DNA from: Symsagittifera roscoffensis
Taxonomy: Eukaryota; Xenacoelomorpha; Acoela; Convolutidae
Reading direction: 5' to 3'
DNA length: 60,000 bases
NCBI RefSeq assembly: GCF_963678635.1
Contig: NC_087070.1
Span: forward strand, 40,040,397 to 40,100,396
Shown here: one piece after another, positions 1 to 10,094 of the stretch
Numbering within the stretch: position 1 is the stretch's first letter
How the letters are laid out: each line of letters begins with the position of its first letter
Notes under the pieces: generated by a model
What the model was told of the DNA's origin: nothing
Database searches by the model: none
What the model saw: only the letters and a program-made list of their open reading frames with translations
Translations under genes and position numbers: made by a program

Positions 1-2908
1 TGTACTGTTGAGGTTCCGTCAACACAAGTACGCCGTCTCAGCGGACATAGAAGGTATGTTCTTACAAGTTGGAGTACTTGCGCGAGATCAACCGTCTCTC
101 CGTTTTTTGTGGCGGGAGGACCCCACTTCAAGTGTGGTGGTTCACCAATACACCCGTCATATTTTTGGCGCTCGTGATTCGCCAACTTGTGCGAATTTCG
201 CGCTACAAAAAACTGCTTCTGATAATCAAGCTGAATACCCCGAAGCCGCTTCAGCCGTTGTCCAGAAGTTTTACATGGACGACTATCTTGACTCAATCGA
301 AAATACCGCTGACGCTCTTAGCCTAAGTAAAGACTTAGTCGCAATGCTCAAATTAGGTGGGTTTAACCTGACAAAGTTTGTTAGCAATGTACCCGAAGTT
401 ACAACCGCTCTTAATCCGGACAACCGTGAGTCCCACCCGTCAGTTAAGGATATTTGTAAGAGTCCAGACCAATCGTCGCATGTTCTTGGTCTCAGGTGGG
501 ATCATGTAAAAGATACCCTAGTAGTAAGTAGAGGTGTTGATCGACCACTAGATAAAGCAATTACTCAACGCACCGTGTTGAGTTTTGTTTCCTCAGTTTT
601 TGATCCAATAGGACTGGTAGCTCCATATACTGTGAAAGCGCGCCTTTTACTAAAAGACATATGGAGAATCAGTGGTCAAAAGTGGGATGATGATCTCCCA
701 GAGGAAATTAAACAACAATTTCTAGATTGGCACTCAGGACTTCCACTATTATGTACTCTGACGATACCTCGTAGCTACTTTACCGAACCGTTCGACCACT
801 GTGAACTTCACACGTTCGGTGATAGTTCGCAGGACGTTTTTTGCGCCGTATCGTTTCTCCGAGCCCGACTTGCTAAATCGCAAAAGACCGAGTTAGCTTT
901 TGTATTTGGGAAAGCCCGTGTAGCGCCTATGAAGATGCTCTCCATTCCCAAGTTAGAGCTTCAGGCTGCTCTGCTTGCGACTCGACTCAAAGAAGAGATT
1001 TTGAAAGCGCTTACTTTCAAAGTAAGCAATGTGTTCATGTGGACTGATTCTACCACCGTTCTCCAGTGGCTTAACTCGTGCAACAAACTTCCTGTGTTTG
1101 TTGGAAACCGCACTGGTGAAATCTTGGAGTCCACCACCATAGATATATGGAATCATGTACTTAGTGGTGATAACCCAGCTGATACCGGCACACGAGGGAT
1201 TTCTTCGGAAGCCCTCAAGGATAGCAGCTGGGTTAGAGGCCCTAGTATATTGAGGACATGTGATTGGCCATTCAAGCCGAACACTGATGTCATCAAAAAG
1301 ATCCAATTAAAAGGCCCACTCTGTGACATTGATACATGCCTTGAGACTGCATCTACCTTTGTTGTTGATGCTTCATCTGAGAAAGCGCCGTCGATCCGTC
1401 TGTTTAAAAATTGGGATAAATTCAGCTCAATTGTAAAGTACAAACGTGTTTTAGCGTTTATGCTTCGTGTGCTACCATCGCATAAACACTTCCGTACAAA
1501 AACGCTTGAAATAACCGACCCGTCCGAGTTAGATATTGCCGAGCAGAAGCTCATTTATCTCGCTCAGTCCGAATCATTTCCTGCCGAAGTGAAAATACTT
1601 CAGTCCGATAAACTGATAACAAAGAAAAGTCGGATTGCTAAATATTCTCCGTTCATCGGCCCAGCTGGCATCCTGCGTTCAACTGGACGTATCAGCCGTC
1701 TTGTTGATACCGACTTTGATAGCAAACATCCAATAATACTGGATGGTCGACACCGAGTTGCTCATATGTTGATTAGGCATATGCACTTTCAACATGCACA
1801 TCAGGGGTTGGATTACATGCGTGCTGTAGTTCAGTTGAAATACATTGTTCTGAAGTTGCGCTGGTTACTTGGAAACATCGAAAATACTTGCATAACATGC
1901 CGTAAGCGCAAAGCAAAAACAGTTGTGCCCATTATGTCTGACCTACCGATTGAAAGACTGGGTTACAAGCAGCCTCCCTTCTCCAACACAGGTGTTGATT
2001 ACTTTGGCCCGTTTCAAGTGCCAATACGCCGAAGTACCGAAAAGAGATGGGGTTTCCTATTTACCTGCCTCACGACTCGAGCAGTTCACATCGAGTTGGT
2101 TCCATCTCTCGATACTAGTTCCTGCGTCATGGGCGTAGAGCGATTTATTGCAAGGCGAGGTACCCCCAAAACCATTCTTTCTGACAATGGCACGAATTTT
2201 GTTGGTGCTCAAAAGGAGCTCCTATCCTGTGTCCAAAATTGGAACAAAGTCGCCCCGGCCGTTTTCGTCCACAAAGGCATTAAGTGGAAGTTTAACCCGC
2301 CCAGTGCCCCTCATCACGGTGGCGCCTGGGAGCGGCTAGTGAGAAGTGTTAAGCGAGTGTTGTACGACATATTAGTCAACAGGAGATTAACTGAGGAAGT
2401 TCTAGGAACAACGCTCTGCCTAGTTGAACAATTACTTAACGCAAGACCGATCACTCCGGTCAGTTCCGATCCGCACGACCTAGAGGCACTCACCCCGAAT
2501 CACTTCATTCTCGGTCACAGCGCAGCTAGCTTTCCGTCGTTAAGTTTCGAAGATAACTTTGATTATAAAAAGCGTTACGCCAGAGCACAATCGTACGCTA
2601 ACGCAGTTTGGTCACGCTGGCTGCGTGAATATGTACCAACTCTCAACAAGAGAGCAAAGTGGCATAATGATTCGGATGTCATACTGAAAACCGGCGACTT
2701 GGTTTGGGTAGTCGAACCCGACAGCCCACGTGGGCATTACCCACTCGCCCGTATTGCTAAACTACACTACGGCAAAGACGGATGCGCCCGATCCGCCGAT
2801 ATCAAAACTGTTACGAGCGAGCTGATACGACCGATAGTAAAACTCGCACCTGTTCTTCCGTCTTTAGGGGCTGAGGATAATGCAGCGCAAAACGTAACTA
2901 ATGCGTGA
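1..2908 (+). CDS. pol: BEL/Pao retrotransposon pol polyprotein (RT, RNase H, integrase), 5' end outside window
   Basis: The frame is open from the first bases and runs 966 codons from the Met at 8 to a TGA at 2906-2908. That Met is internal: the in-frame codons before it continue the reverse-transcriptase fold. Residue numbers count from it. RT palm: YMDD at about 89-92. RNase H: an FGDSS stretch near 270, an acidic KLELQAALLA near 317 and WTDSTTVLQWL near 346. An HH-CC integrase zinc finger lies near 588-632 (TCITCRK). The integrase core has Asp at 664 (GVDYFGP), Asp at 726 (SDNGTNF) and Glu at 775 (WERLV). The C-terminal BEL/Pao domain runs from about 830 to 940 and includes PRGHYPLARIAKLHYGKDG. 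Every catalytic motif I can see is intact with no stops, so this copy is young or was recently active. Gag, protease and the RT fingers lie upstream of the window. Family assignment is firm. Confidence 0.95.
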   Translation, partial: VLLRFRQHKYAVSADIEGMFLQVGVLARDQPSLRFLWREDPTSSVVVHQYTRHIFGARDSPTCANFALQKTASDNQAEYPEAASAVVQKFYMDDYLDSIENTADALSLSKDLVAMLKLGGFNLTKFVSNVPEVTTALNPDNRESHPSVKDICKSPDQSSHVLGLRWDHVKDTLVVSRGVDRPLDKAITQRTVLSFVSSVFDPIGLVAPYTVKARLLLKDIWRISGQKWDDDLPEEIKQQFLDWHSGLPLLCTLTIPRSYFTEPFDHCELHTFGDSSQDVFCAVSFLRARLAKSQKTELAFVFGKARVAPMKMLSIPKLELQAALLATRLKEEILKALTFKVSNVFMWTDSTTVLQWLNSCNKLPVFVGNRTGEILESTTIDIWNHVLSGDNPADTGTRGISSEALKDSSWVRGPSILRTCDWPFKPNTDVIKKIQLKGPLCDIDTCLETASTFVVDASSEKAPSIRLFKNWDKFSSIVKYKRVLAFMLRVLPSHKHFRTKTLEITDPSELDIAEQKLIYLAQSESFPAEVKILQSDKLITKKSRIAKYSPFIGPAGILRSTGRISRLVDTDFDSKHPIILDGRHRVAHMLIRHMHFQHAHQGLDYMRAVVQLKYIVLKLRWLLGNIENTCITCRKRKAKTVVPIMSDLPIERLGYKQPPFSNTGVDYFGPFQVPIRRSTEKRWGFLFTCLTTRAVHIELVPSLDTSSCVMGVERFIARRGTPKTILSDNGTNFVGAQKELLSCVQNWNKVAPAVFVHKGIKWKFNPPSAPHHGGAWERLVRSVKRVLYDILVNRRLTEEVLGTTLCLVEQLLNARPITPVSSDPHDLEALTPNHFILGHSAASFPSLSFEDNFDYKKRYARAQSYANAVWSRWLREYVPTLNKRAKWHNDSDVILKTGDLVWVVEPDSPRGHYPLARIAKLHYGKDGCARSADIKTVTSELIRPIVKLAPVLPSLGAEDNAAQNVTNA

Positions 2909-3223
2909 AACATAAATCGTTCAAATTTAAAACTACTACCTACAAAAGAGCAGTTTTTTTTTGCACTTTTGCAGTTTCTGCAAAAGTCAAGCTGGTTTTT
3001 AATTGCTTCAAAAGGCAAGCAGTTTCGGAAAAAGTCAAGCTGGCGTTGCGTCCGATATACGATGATGCAAGTAAAAAGTTTGAGTTATAGTCGTTTATGA
3101 CTGATTATGTCCGTTTATACAAAAATTGTGGATATATTCCGATTTATGACCAAACACGAGTATTTACCGAGAAATACGAATAAAATATTGATTTTAACTT
3201 TGTTTTGTGGAGATTAGCGCACA
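2909..3223 (+). repeat. LTR-like stretch following pol (boundaries uncertain)
   Basis: The sequence right after the pol stop has LTR features: T/A-rich promoter-like stretches (GTTTATAC near 3113), a poly(A) signal AATAAA near 3179, and an end in ..GCGCACA directly before a primer-binding-site-like sequence. The 5' edge was not located: candidate TG starts occur just after the pol stop and near 3082. No second LTR copy is in the window to align against, so this is inference from order and motifs. Confidence 0.5.
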
Positions 3224-3226
3224 TTT

Positions 3227-3244
3227 TGGCGCCCCACAAGGGAC
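3227..3244 (+). promoter_or_regulatory. tRNA primer-binding-site-like sequence
   Basis: TGGCGCCCCACAAGGGAC lies four bases after a CA that could end an LTR. By my reading it matches the lysine-tRNA primer-binding site used by many retroelements at 15 of 18 positions, including both ends. A PBS sits immediately 3' of a 5' LTR, so the sequence to its right would be retroelement leader. The primer identity is inference. Confidence 0.5.
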
Positions 3245-3890
3245 AGATATTAGTTAATTCCCTTATAATAATCCGAGTTATTATTACAAAAACGGTTATA
3301 CTGAAAAATTGCCTGCAATTATACTGTCTGGGAGTTCAATAGCACTGACAGGGTAACCCATCCAGACGATAAGTCACTGACAGAGTTTCTGACTTGCAAC
3401 AAGGCGGTTTGGGCTATTCAGTGAGGCTGTTTGTGACCAACGATCTCATCGGTGCGCCCTATCTTCACAAAAACTGTAAGACCGAACCTAAACTTTTAAT
3501 TTTGATAAATTACGGATACGATGTTTTATATTATAAATGTGAGACACAACGCCAGTACTCACCCCTAATTTTTCTCGATACCCGAAAATTTTTGGCCAGT
3601 TTGATTAAACTGAAATTAGAAAAATTGCTCTAAATCGGGTACTAGATAACCGGAACTAGATTTTTTTCTCGATAGCCAAAATGTTGGCTATTTTATTGAT
3701 GAAATGAAAATTTATAATATCGGAACATAGACTAACGGTTACTAGACTAGTTTTTTGATACCAGTTATGACTCGAATCCACTAACCAAACTATACAAAAT
3801 TTTGTTTGAAAATTGAAAATTTTCTGAAAAATTAGTCCAAAACTCCGTTGAACCGTATAGTTAAAGTATGTTTAGTTGTCTGGGTAGTTA
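3245..3890 (+). other. Putative retroelement leader, part before the hairpin units
   Basis: No convincing gene. The short frame at 3394-3633 has no recognisable motif. The position between the PBS-like site and the hairpin units suggests 5' leader of a BEL/Pao relative. Confidence 0.35.
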
Positions 3891-3894
3891 ATAT

Positions 3895-4385
3895 CAGGCA
3901 AGTTAAGTTAATTTTTTTTCATCCTCAGGTTCACTCCGCGTGTGTTGTTGAGAGTTAACCGATTTGCCTGATTCTCCAACCCCATTGGTAAACTTAAGGT
4001 TCACAACGACTTGATACCTGTTTGCATTCGTTCGCTTTTCAAAACATTCGTTTCGCAACGACTGACTAAGTGGTCCGGGACGGTAAAATTAAGCAAGTTA
4101 GGTTGTTGTCTTTCATCCTCAGGTTTGCTCCGCGTGTGTTGTTGGTTTTCAACCGACTTGCTTAATTCCCAAACCTCTTGGTAATTCGTCGAGCTACTAG
4201 CCGATTAGTAGTGACGCACCGTCGTACGACCGTTCAACAAATTTCGTACGCCGTAACATCATCCTAAGTGGTCAGGGAGGTGATATTAAGTAAGTTAAGT
4301 TGGTTTTATTCATCCTCAGGTTTACTCCGCGTGTGTTGTTTGATATCAACCGACTTACTTAATCCCCAGCCCCATTGGTAACTTT
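3895..4385 (+). repeat. Three tandem ~195-bp units, each with a hairpin
   Basis: CATCCTCAGGTT recurs at 3920, 4114 and 4311 (spacing 194 and 197), followed each time by CTCCGCGTGTGTTGTT. In every unit this conserved block is the loop of a hairpin: 3895-3970, 4089-4165 and 4285-4363. The stem arms differ between units but keep pairing: CAGGCAA with TTGCCTG, TTAAGCAAG with CTTGCTTAA, and TTAAGTAAG with CTTACTTAA. Each hairpin is followed by a C-rich stretch and TTGGTAA. Confidence 0.85.
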
Positions 4386-4469
4386 ACTCACCGAAAACCG
4401 TTCCGAATCGCCCCGCAAACGCCCGATAACCGTTAAGTATAGTTTGAGTTAAGTATAGACCCTAGAGCC

Positions 4470-4523
4470 ATGGATGAGAACGCAGAGAACAGGGAAAAAA
4501 CATATTTTTTAGGGAACCCTTAA
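4470..4523 (+). pseudogene. Possible truncated gag start of a retroelement
   Basis: An ATG in good context (gccATGGatg) opens MDENAENREK and then runs into AT-rich sequence and a stop after 17 codons. It lies after the PBS-like site and hairpin leader, where a gag start is expected. The composition change near 4490 suggests the retroelement sequence breaks off there. Too short to assign by similarity. Confidence 0.25.
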
Positions 4524-5380
4524 AATTTAAAATCACTTTCGAAACTAGAAGTCGTTCACCTGTTTTCGCGTCATGTCCGTGCTTTGCATTTAGGGAGCGC
4601 AATTTACCATATTTTCAACAAATGAATTTGAATTAAACTCAAAAAATGCTTATATACCTTAAAAGGCATTCAGAAATGTGTTAATATGTATGAATCTGTA
4701 CGAGCATTTTAAAACTTTCTAAAAAAAAACCAATAAAATCACCAAGACCTATATAAGAGTACTCGCTATGTTCATTGCTCTTAAAAACATTAGCCGTGTT
4801 TTCTGCATTGTAGCAAATTTTTCCTTTATCGATCAACTTTTCGTTCACACGCGATACTATTTAACCATAGGCAACATGCAGTTGGATAACTGATATTTTA
4901 AAACTTTTCAAGATAAAAATAAGTCACTTTGAAGCTCTTTGAGTTTATAAGAACGAATAAGGCATACAGCCAAAAACTTTGCAAAAAAAAAGATAAAAGC
5001 TGAGCTTTGCGTTAATGAACCCAAAGCCCAAAACAAGTGAAAAATGTTACACGATTTCAAAATCTATGTCCCACAAATCCACTCACAGATCATGCGATAT
5101 ATAGTTGGCGTAGCCGAAACCAACAGCTTTACCGAAAACCTCAATTATCCAACTATTTCGATGAATGCCAATATAACCTATAAGCTGTCTTAGATGAAAA
5201 TCACTGATTAGAAACATTGCAGCGATTGCGACAAGGAAAGTTTTTATTTAAAAACATAGTTTAAAAAATCCCACTTCAGTAAAACAAACCGCACGCAAAA
5301 AGCATCAATCAGGACTATAATCTGTTTGTTTCTTAAAATAATGCAGCACAAATCAAGCTTGAAAAGGGAAAGACAAACAC
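4524..5380. other. AT-rich sequence, nothing recognised
   Basis: No frame with recognisable motifs on either strand, no RNA gene and no clear repeat. Confidence 0.5.
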
Positions 5381-5384
5381 AACA

Positions 5385-5900
5385 AGATTGTTCCGACTGC
5401 CTTTTAAGTTTTATGGAGCAGCAGTAATAACATTAAAAAATTAAATGAAATAAAATAAAATTAAAATTTTTTTTTTCTAAAATTTGAAAATTTTTATAAA
5501 AATCATCCCCACACGCCATATAAAGTACAAAAAGAGAAATTTCGTTCCTTGTAACAAATCAATTATGGCAAATAAGCTTCGTTCAACCAATTTGGAACAA
5601 TTTATAAGACGGATTAAATCTCCGCTTACGCGTTAATAGCGCGAATTATATCGCGCGTTAATTGTCCCAAATTGGTCAAAATGGCCAAAAAGGCAATCTT
5701 TAAACCCTCATAACTTTATGAAAAATGATCACAGGTGAAATATCTTTTCAAATTTGAGCTCAAGACAACAATACCTTTTGAATGATATAAAAAAATTCCG
5801 TCAAAAATGGCTAGTTAAAAAGTCGAAATTTGTCTGAAGAAAAAAAAACCCACCCCGAGCACAAATATTCCGTTACTTTCGTATCGAAAGTCGAAACAAC
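5385..5900 (+). repeat. Dispersed repeat family A, copy 1
   Basis: It starts with TTCCGACTGCCTTT, passes an AATCATCCCC..ACACGCCATA block and a GCGTTAATAGCGCG near-palindrome, and ends in CACCCCGAGCACAAATA followed by GTTACTTTCGTATCGAAAGTCG. The same order recurs near 41371-41890, 43411-43930 and 45000-45440, and in reverse near 40675-41205 and 42774-43245. No protein was recognised in it, so it is probably a non-autonomous transposon. Confidence 0.75.
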
Positions 5901-6771
5901 AAAGTCGGCATGTACAAAAAAATTGAATACAGAAATCCGCCGAAAAATTGACTACCAAATTACGCCCCACAACTGCTGAGATTCCAACATACTCCAAATA
6001 CAGATTTAAAAAGATTCAATCAAACTTTGAAAAGAAACCATTAGAAGGAAATGACAGGACAGAGGAAAGATAGAGCTAACACAATTACACATTAAAAGCT
6101 AGTTCAAATATCTACATCAGTTTTTACCTTCACTTTCGTCAATTTCCTCCATTCCTGAAAAATGTTCAAGTTCTTATCTTGAAATTGATTGAAAAATGGC
6201 GTCTATTGCCCAAATTTGCTGTCTGAATCTTTAATTTTCGGCTTGAATTTCAGCTGTTAACTGTTTAACCCGTTAGAATTTCGTGAAAATTTCGAACATT
6301 CCACTCATTTAAGTCTTATGTCAAAAGAAACCACAGGATATTTGCACTATACTTCCACAAAATTTTAATGCCATAAGTGAGCCGCGATTTGTTCATAATT
6401 TCAAAAAAAAAAATGCTGTTCCTTCCCCCGCCGGTGTGTTTTTACAAGTTAAATTTTGTTTTACAAAGTCCGATTTCTATTAAATTTGACATGCCGGAAC
6501 AGAGCCAAAAAATACACCGGCTACATTTAATTGTAAGTTCGCATGATATATTTGTTGGCTCTTTTTCCTTACCCCCCCCCCACCTCACATGAGCATCATT
6601 TTTATGGTCTAACGAGTCACTTGACAAGGTTCGTTTTGAAGACTAAATATGCTTGTCATGGCCTAATTTATTTGCATGTCAATTTTCATGACAATCGGAC
6701 AAAGCGAACAGTGATTTTAATTATAAAAAATTGCAGGTGGGGGGAAAGGAATTCAGGAAGTGTATAAGAAA
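5901..6771. other. AT-rich region downstream of the last TRPM exon
   Basis: No exon matching the rest of a TRPM channel was recognised on the minus strand. An AATAAA on the minus strand (6667-6672) lies about 100 bases beyond the stop of the preceding exon. A short inverted repeat (CCGGTGTATTTTTT type) spans about 6431-6520. Confidence 0.4.
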
Positions 6772-6986
6772 CTAACGCGATGATTTCCTTTCTGCGTCGC
6801 TTGGAACTTCGTCTTTTCCAAGATTGTTCTTGACGTGGTTTTCAAATTTACTCCTCAAATTGATCTCCACTCCGAAGTTTCCAATGGACCCATTGTCCAC
6901 AAGAATGAAGTGCGTGTGGTCCGGGTTCAGAGGAATGCCCTTCTCTCCCGGAACAGGCAGCGCATATTCCGCCTTCTGTCCCTTCA
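6772..6986 (-). CDS. TRPM-family channel, SLOG/MHR exon (PLNPDHTHFILVDNG)
   Basis: The acceptor TTGTTCCAG precedes 6986. The entry phase (one base carried over) matches the exon at 9751-9876, giving ..AGKN-VKGQKAEY... The peptide contains AEYALPVPGEKG, then PLNPDHTHFILVDNG and FGVEINLRSKFE, the segment that closes the TRPM N-terminal SLOG fold. The AEY start and spacing look more TRPM2-like than TRPM3/6/7-like. After about 50 residues the frame loses similarity and stops at 6772-6774. No good GTRAGT donor is visible; GTTCCA and GTCAAG are weak candidates. Either the true donor is weak and the final ~25 residues shown are intronic, or this is a terminal exon of a channel-less product. Confidence 0.85.
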
Positions 6987-7028
6987 CTGGAACAAAATCA
7001 ACTTCTTAATGGGCGACATTTGTAGCCC

Positions 7029-7103
7029 ACCGTGACCTACGAGGAACTCGAACGCACGACCCTTGAGTTGAGAGACGAGTGCCTTACCCCACTCGCCCAC
7101 GGC
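7029..7103 (-). repeat. tRNA-like element (probable tRNA-derived SINE head)
   Basis: On the minus strand it begins GCCGTGGGCGAGTGGGGTAA, with an A-box-like GGGCGAGTGGGGTAAGG and a B-box-like GCGTTCGAGTTCC. The first seven bases can pair with the last seven (TCACGGT), allowing G-T pairs. No clean anticodon stem, so a SINE head or decayed tRNA is likelier than a working tRNA. It ends about 40 bases before the acceptor of the TRPM exon at 6772-6986. Confidence 0.6.
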
Positions 7104-7925
7104 AGCTTTTAATGGTAGAATTGTTTTCATGTTGTTTTCTTAGTAGCTTCTGCAAATCTGTCGAAACCTTCGGATCGAGACGCTCGGAGAGATCGATTAT
7201 GCTTGAAAAAAGAGTCAGGAAAACATTATAGCTATATTGAAATAACTGATGCTTTCGGCTGAAACTTATAGAACAAAGTGTCGTGTTAAAATGGAAATGC
7301 ATTACATAGAAACAAAACATACCCAAAAGACAGTTGGAAAGATTTAATGAACGCAAGTAAACGGAAAAAATAGATGACCAGTTTTCAAAATTATCCCAAT
7401 TTAAAAAAAGTTGGATCAATAGGTAACATTTTTGATTCACTGGGTAATCTGATTAATCTTCGAAAAAAGAAATCCATTGCGTTTTTCGTGACCTTTACCG
7501 TTTCGCTGTTCGAAAGTGGAGTTTGCCTTCTTTTTCACAAAGGAAGGGCACTGAACTTAAAAAGAAATCAAACGTCAAACCGCGAAAAAGCAAAGTTGAG
7601 CTGAACAAATTTTGAAACTTTTCCTGAAAAAAAAAACAAAATCATCGCGACGTATAAAAATTTGAATTACGTTCATAAACTCTTAATAAAAGCGGCTTAG
7701 ATTTGAAGGCTTATCCTGTGATTGGTTGGTGATCAAGAGATTTCAAAAAATGCTTTTTTCGCATTATATAGTTATTGCCAAGCTGTTGGCAACATTGGTG
7801 ACCTTGAGCATATTAATCGGTCAAAACTACAGCATTATAGGCCAATAACTTTTTTAGACATGGTTTTTGCGGGATAATAAATACTTTGAAATCTGAAATC
7901 GAAATTGGCAGTTTTAGGTAAATTA
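7104..7925. other. TRPM intron sequence, nothing recognised
   Basis: Part of the intron 6987-9750. Short frames on both strands lack recognisable motifs and look like chance openings in AT-rich DNA. Confidence 0.5.
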
Positions 7926-7929
7926 ACTT

Positions 7930-9370
7930 TATTCAAAAAGCAAGCCTATCTCCATTGATCAATCAGCTTGCAAAAAATTAGTTCTGAACAAGCTATTTAA
8001 GCAATGTAATTTTGAACAACTGAGAGCTGTTCGATATTGTGAATTGATTTGCAAAACTTTTCTGAGTAAGCCTTTCTAGCGATAAAAACTTCAACCAAGC
8101 TAATCAAGCGATGAATCTTTTAACTTTTCAAGATAAATTATAGAGTGAATTGATTTCACAAAATTCAACTTCTTAGCAAGCTAGTCAATCGACAAAATTA
8201 TTGTAGGTCATTTCGATTCATGTTTGTTTCGCAAAAATTCACGTTTTACTGAACAAGCCATTCAAGCGATAAAACTTTTGAAACGTTTAATGTAATTTCA
8301 TAGGTTAAATCGTTTCGCGAAATTGACTTTTTCTGAGCAAACCATTCGAGCGATGAAACGTCTCAAGTGCTTTCAAAGAGCAAGTCGGTTCGAAAAACGT
8401 AAGAATTTTGTAGCAAGCTATTCAAGCGACAGAACTTTGAATTAATTAAATCAATTCAGAAGGAATCGATTCACAAATAGATAACTGATTTCGTCAAGCG
8501 ATGATATTTTTGGCAGACATTAAGTCGATTGGTAAAACTTTTGTTTTTCAACGCAAGCTATTCAAGCGTTGAAACTTTTGAAGTATTTGAAAAAAAAATT
8601 AACAAAGTGACCGATTCGCAAAAACTGAAAAATATTGCCTGATTTTCAAGCGTGAGTTGGTTCACAAAAAATGCGACTTTTCTTTTGGCTTGAAATATGT
8701 CCAGTTGTTTTCTTTTGGTTTAAAAAATGTCCGGCTTAAAATATGTCCAGAACTTGAATAAAGTCGCAAAACTTTTTTTCAAACAAGATATTGACCATTT
8801 AAACTTTCAAGTTAATTTGATAGCTTGATTTTATTAGTAAAAAAATAAAGGTTTTTTCAGCAAGCTTATGAGCTTGGGCAAATAAACTTCAGACAGTTTC
8901 AAGTTGTTTACAAAGAGTGAATCGATTTGGAACTTTTTCAAGCAAGTGATTGAGCGATGAAACTTCAAAGTACTTCAAGTTGTTTCATAGTTTGAATTGT
9001 TTAGTGGATAGGTTAAGTTTTCTTTCGTGCAAGCTTACAAGCAGGAGCAATGAAAAATTGAAAAAATTCAAGTTGCTTTCTTTGCTTGAATCCAATCGCA
9101 CTAAAACACCGAAAAGGTCAAGAACATAGCCAATCGAAAATTGGAAAAGAGTAATGAACGCAAGTAAACATAAGAAAAAACACAAACTTTTAATTTTTTG
9201 AAGCCTATTGAGCACTAAAACGTAGACAAATTTCCAGTTATTTTTAGATCTTGAATCGAATCGCGATAGGTCGAATTTTTTCTACTACGCAGGCTATCCA
9301 AGAAATAAAGCTTTGAAATATTTCAAGTTAATGCTTAGAGCAAATCAATTTGAGTCAATTTTAAAGCAAT
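7930..9370. repeat. Degenerate ~80-bp tandem satellite in a TRPM intron
   Basis: A core like GCAAGCTATTCAAGCGATGAA recurs near 8098, 8178, 8258, 8338, 8416, 8495 and 8564, a period close to 80 bp, and less regularly to about 9370. Between cores lie variants of ACTTTTGAAA..TTTCAAGTT..ATTTCATAGAGCGAATCGATTCGCAAAA. Copies have diverged strongly. Related monomers occur at 33664-34000 and inside each unit of the 21680-33663 array. Confidence 0.8.
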
Positions 9371-9750
9371 GAGGTTGCTACTATTTTTAGTTTTAGACTG
9401 AGATGACTCTGAGCACGCAAAATTTCGGACACGAAATTGACAGCGACTATCTAGTCTTGAAGTGGAATTGAGTTCATCTTGTCTTCAGAATTAGCTTTTT
9501 TACTAAAAGTCTTCTTAAACGTTGAGTCAAAAGAATTTATAAAACTCTGCGTCGACAAATTGAAACATTGCGTTTGTTTAAACATTGCTTCCATCGCGAA
9601 TTCTGACTTTTATTTAATATATAAGATTCTTTGACCGAAAATGATAATGCCAACAAACAATTTGGCATTAGCTGTACGAAGCGAGTTTCTATATGCTGCA
9701 ATAAAAAAACAGCTTTGATTCAATTGGAACAAGAGCAAACGCTGATTCAC
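9371..9750. other. TRPM intron sequence next to the 9751-9876 exon
   Basis: No gene or repeat recognised apart from the splice donor (GTGAATC on the minus strand) of the adjacent exon. Confidence 0.5.
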
Positions 9751-9876
9751 CATTTTTGCCGGCTAATTTGTCCTTGTTGAACAGAATTCCGTAGGCGGCC
9801 ACACCAATCAGAGTGAGGTTTCTTTGCACTCTCAGAGGCTGCTCAGCCACAGCTGCGCCCACATATGCCATCACAC
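9751..9876 (-). CDS. TRPM-family channel, SLOG exon (GVMAYVGAAV)
   Basis: The acceptor TTTCTCTCAG lies before 9876 and the donor AATG|GTGAAT after 9751. Length is 126 bases, entering and leaving in phase 1. It joins upstream as GGTNT-GVMAYVGAAVAEQ and reads on through LTLIGVAAYGILFNKDKLAG, matching the conserved TRPM stretch in which a glycine-rich turn is followed by an 'IG(V/I)A.WG' strand and a short basic helix. Within TRPM channels this domain sits in the cytoplasm beneath the membrane; in TRPM2 it takes part in nucleotide binding. Confidence 0.93.
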
Positions 9877-10094
9877 CTGAGAGAAAAAAAAACAAAGACT
9901 ACTTTAACGAAAGAAGATATTTCGATAATCTCAAACAATGGCTTTGTAATGATCACTTGACAAGTCAAACGCATATTAGCAGTTTCTTTTCAGATCGTTT
10001 AATCAGGTGACAACTGTTCATCTTAAAATTTAAAAAAGATCTATGGAAAAAGTTAGGTGGACCCATAACCAAAACATGGATTCTACATACACAC

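Noticed and set aside
953-1554. Minus-strand frames of 117 and 133 codons
   Set aside because: They are opposite-strand shadows of the BEL/Pao pol frame.
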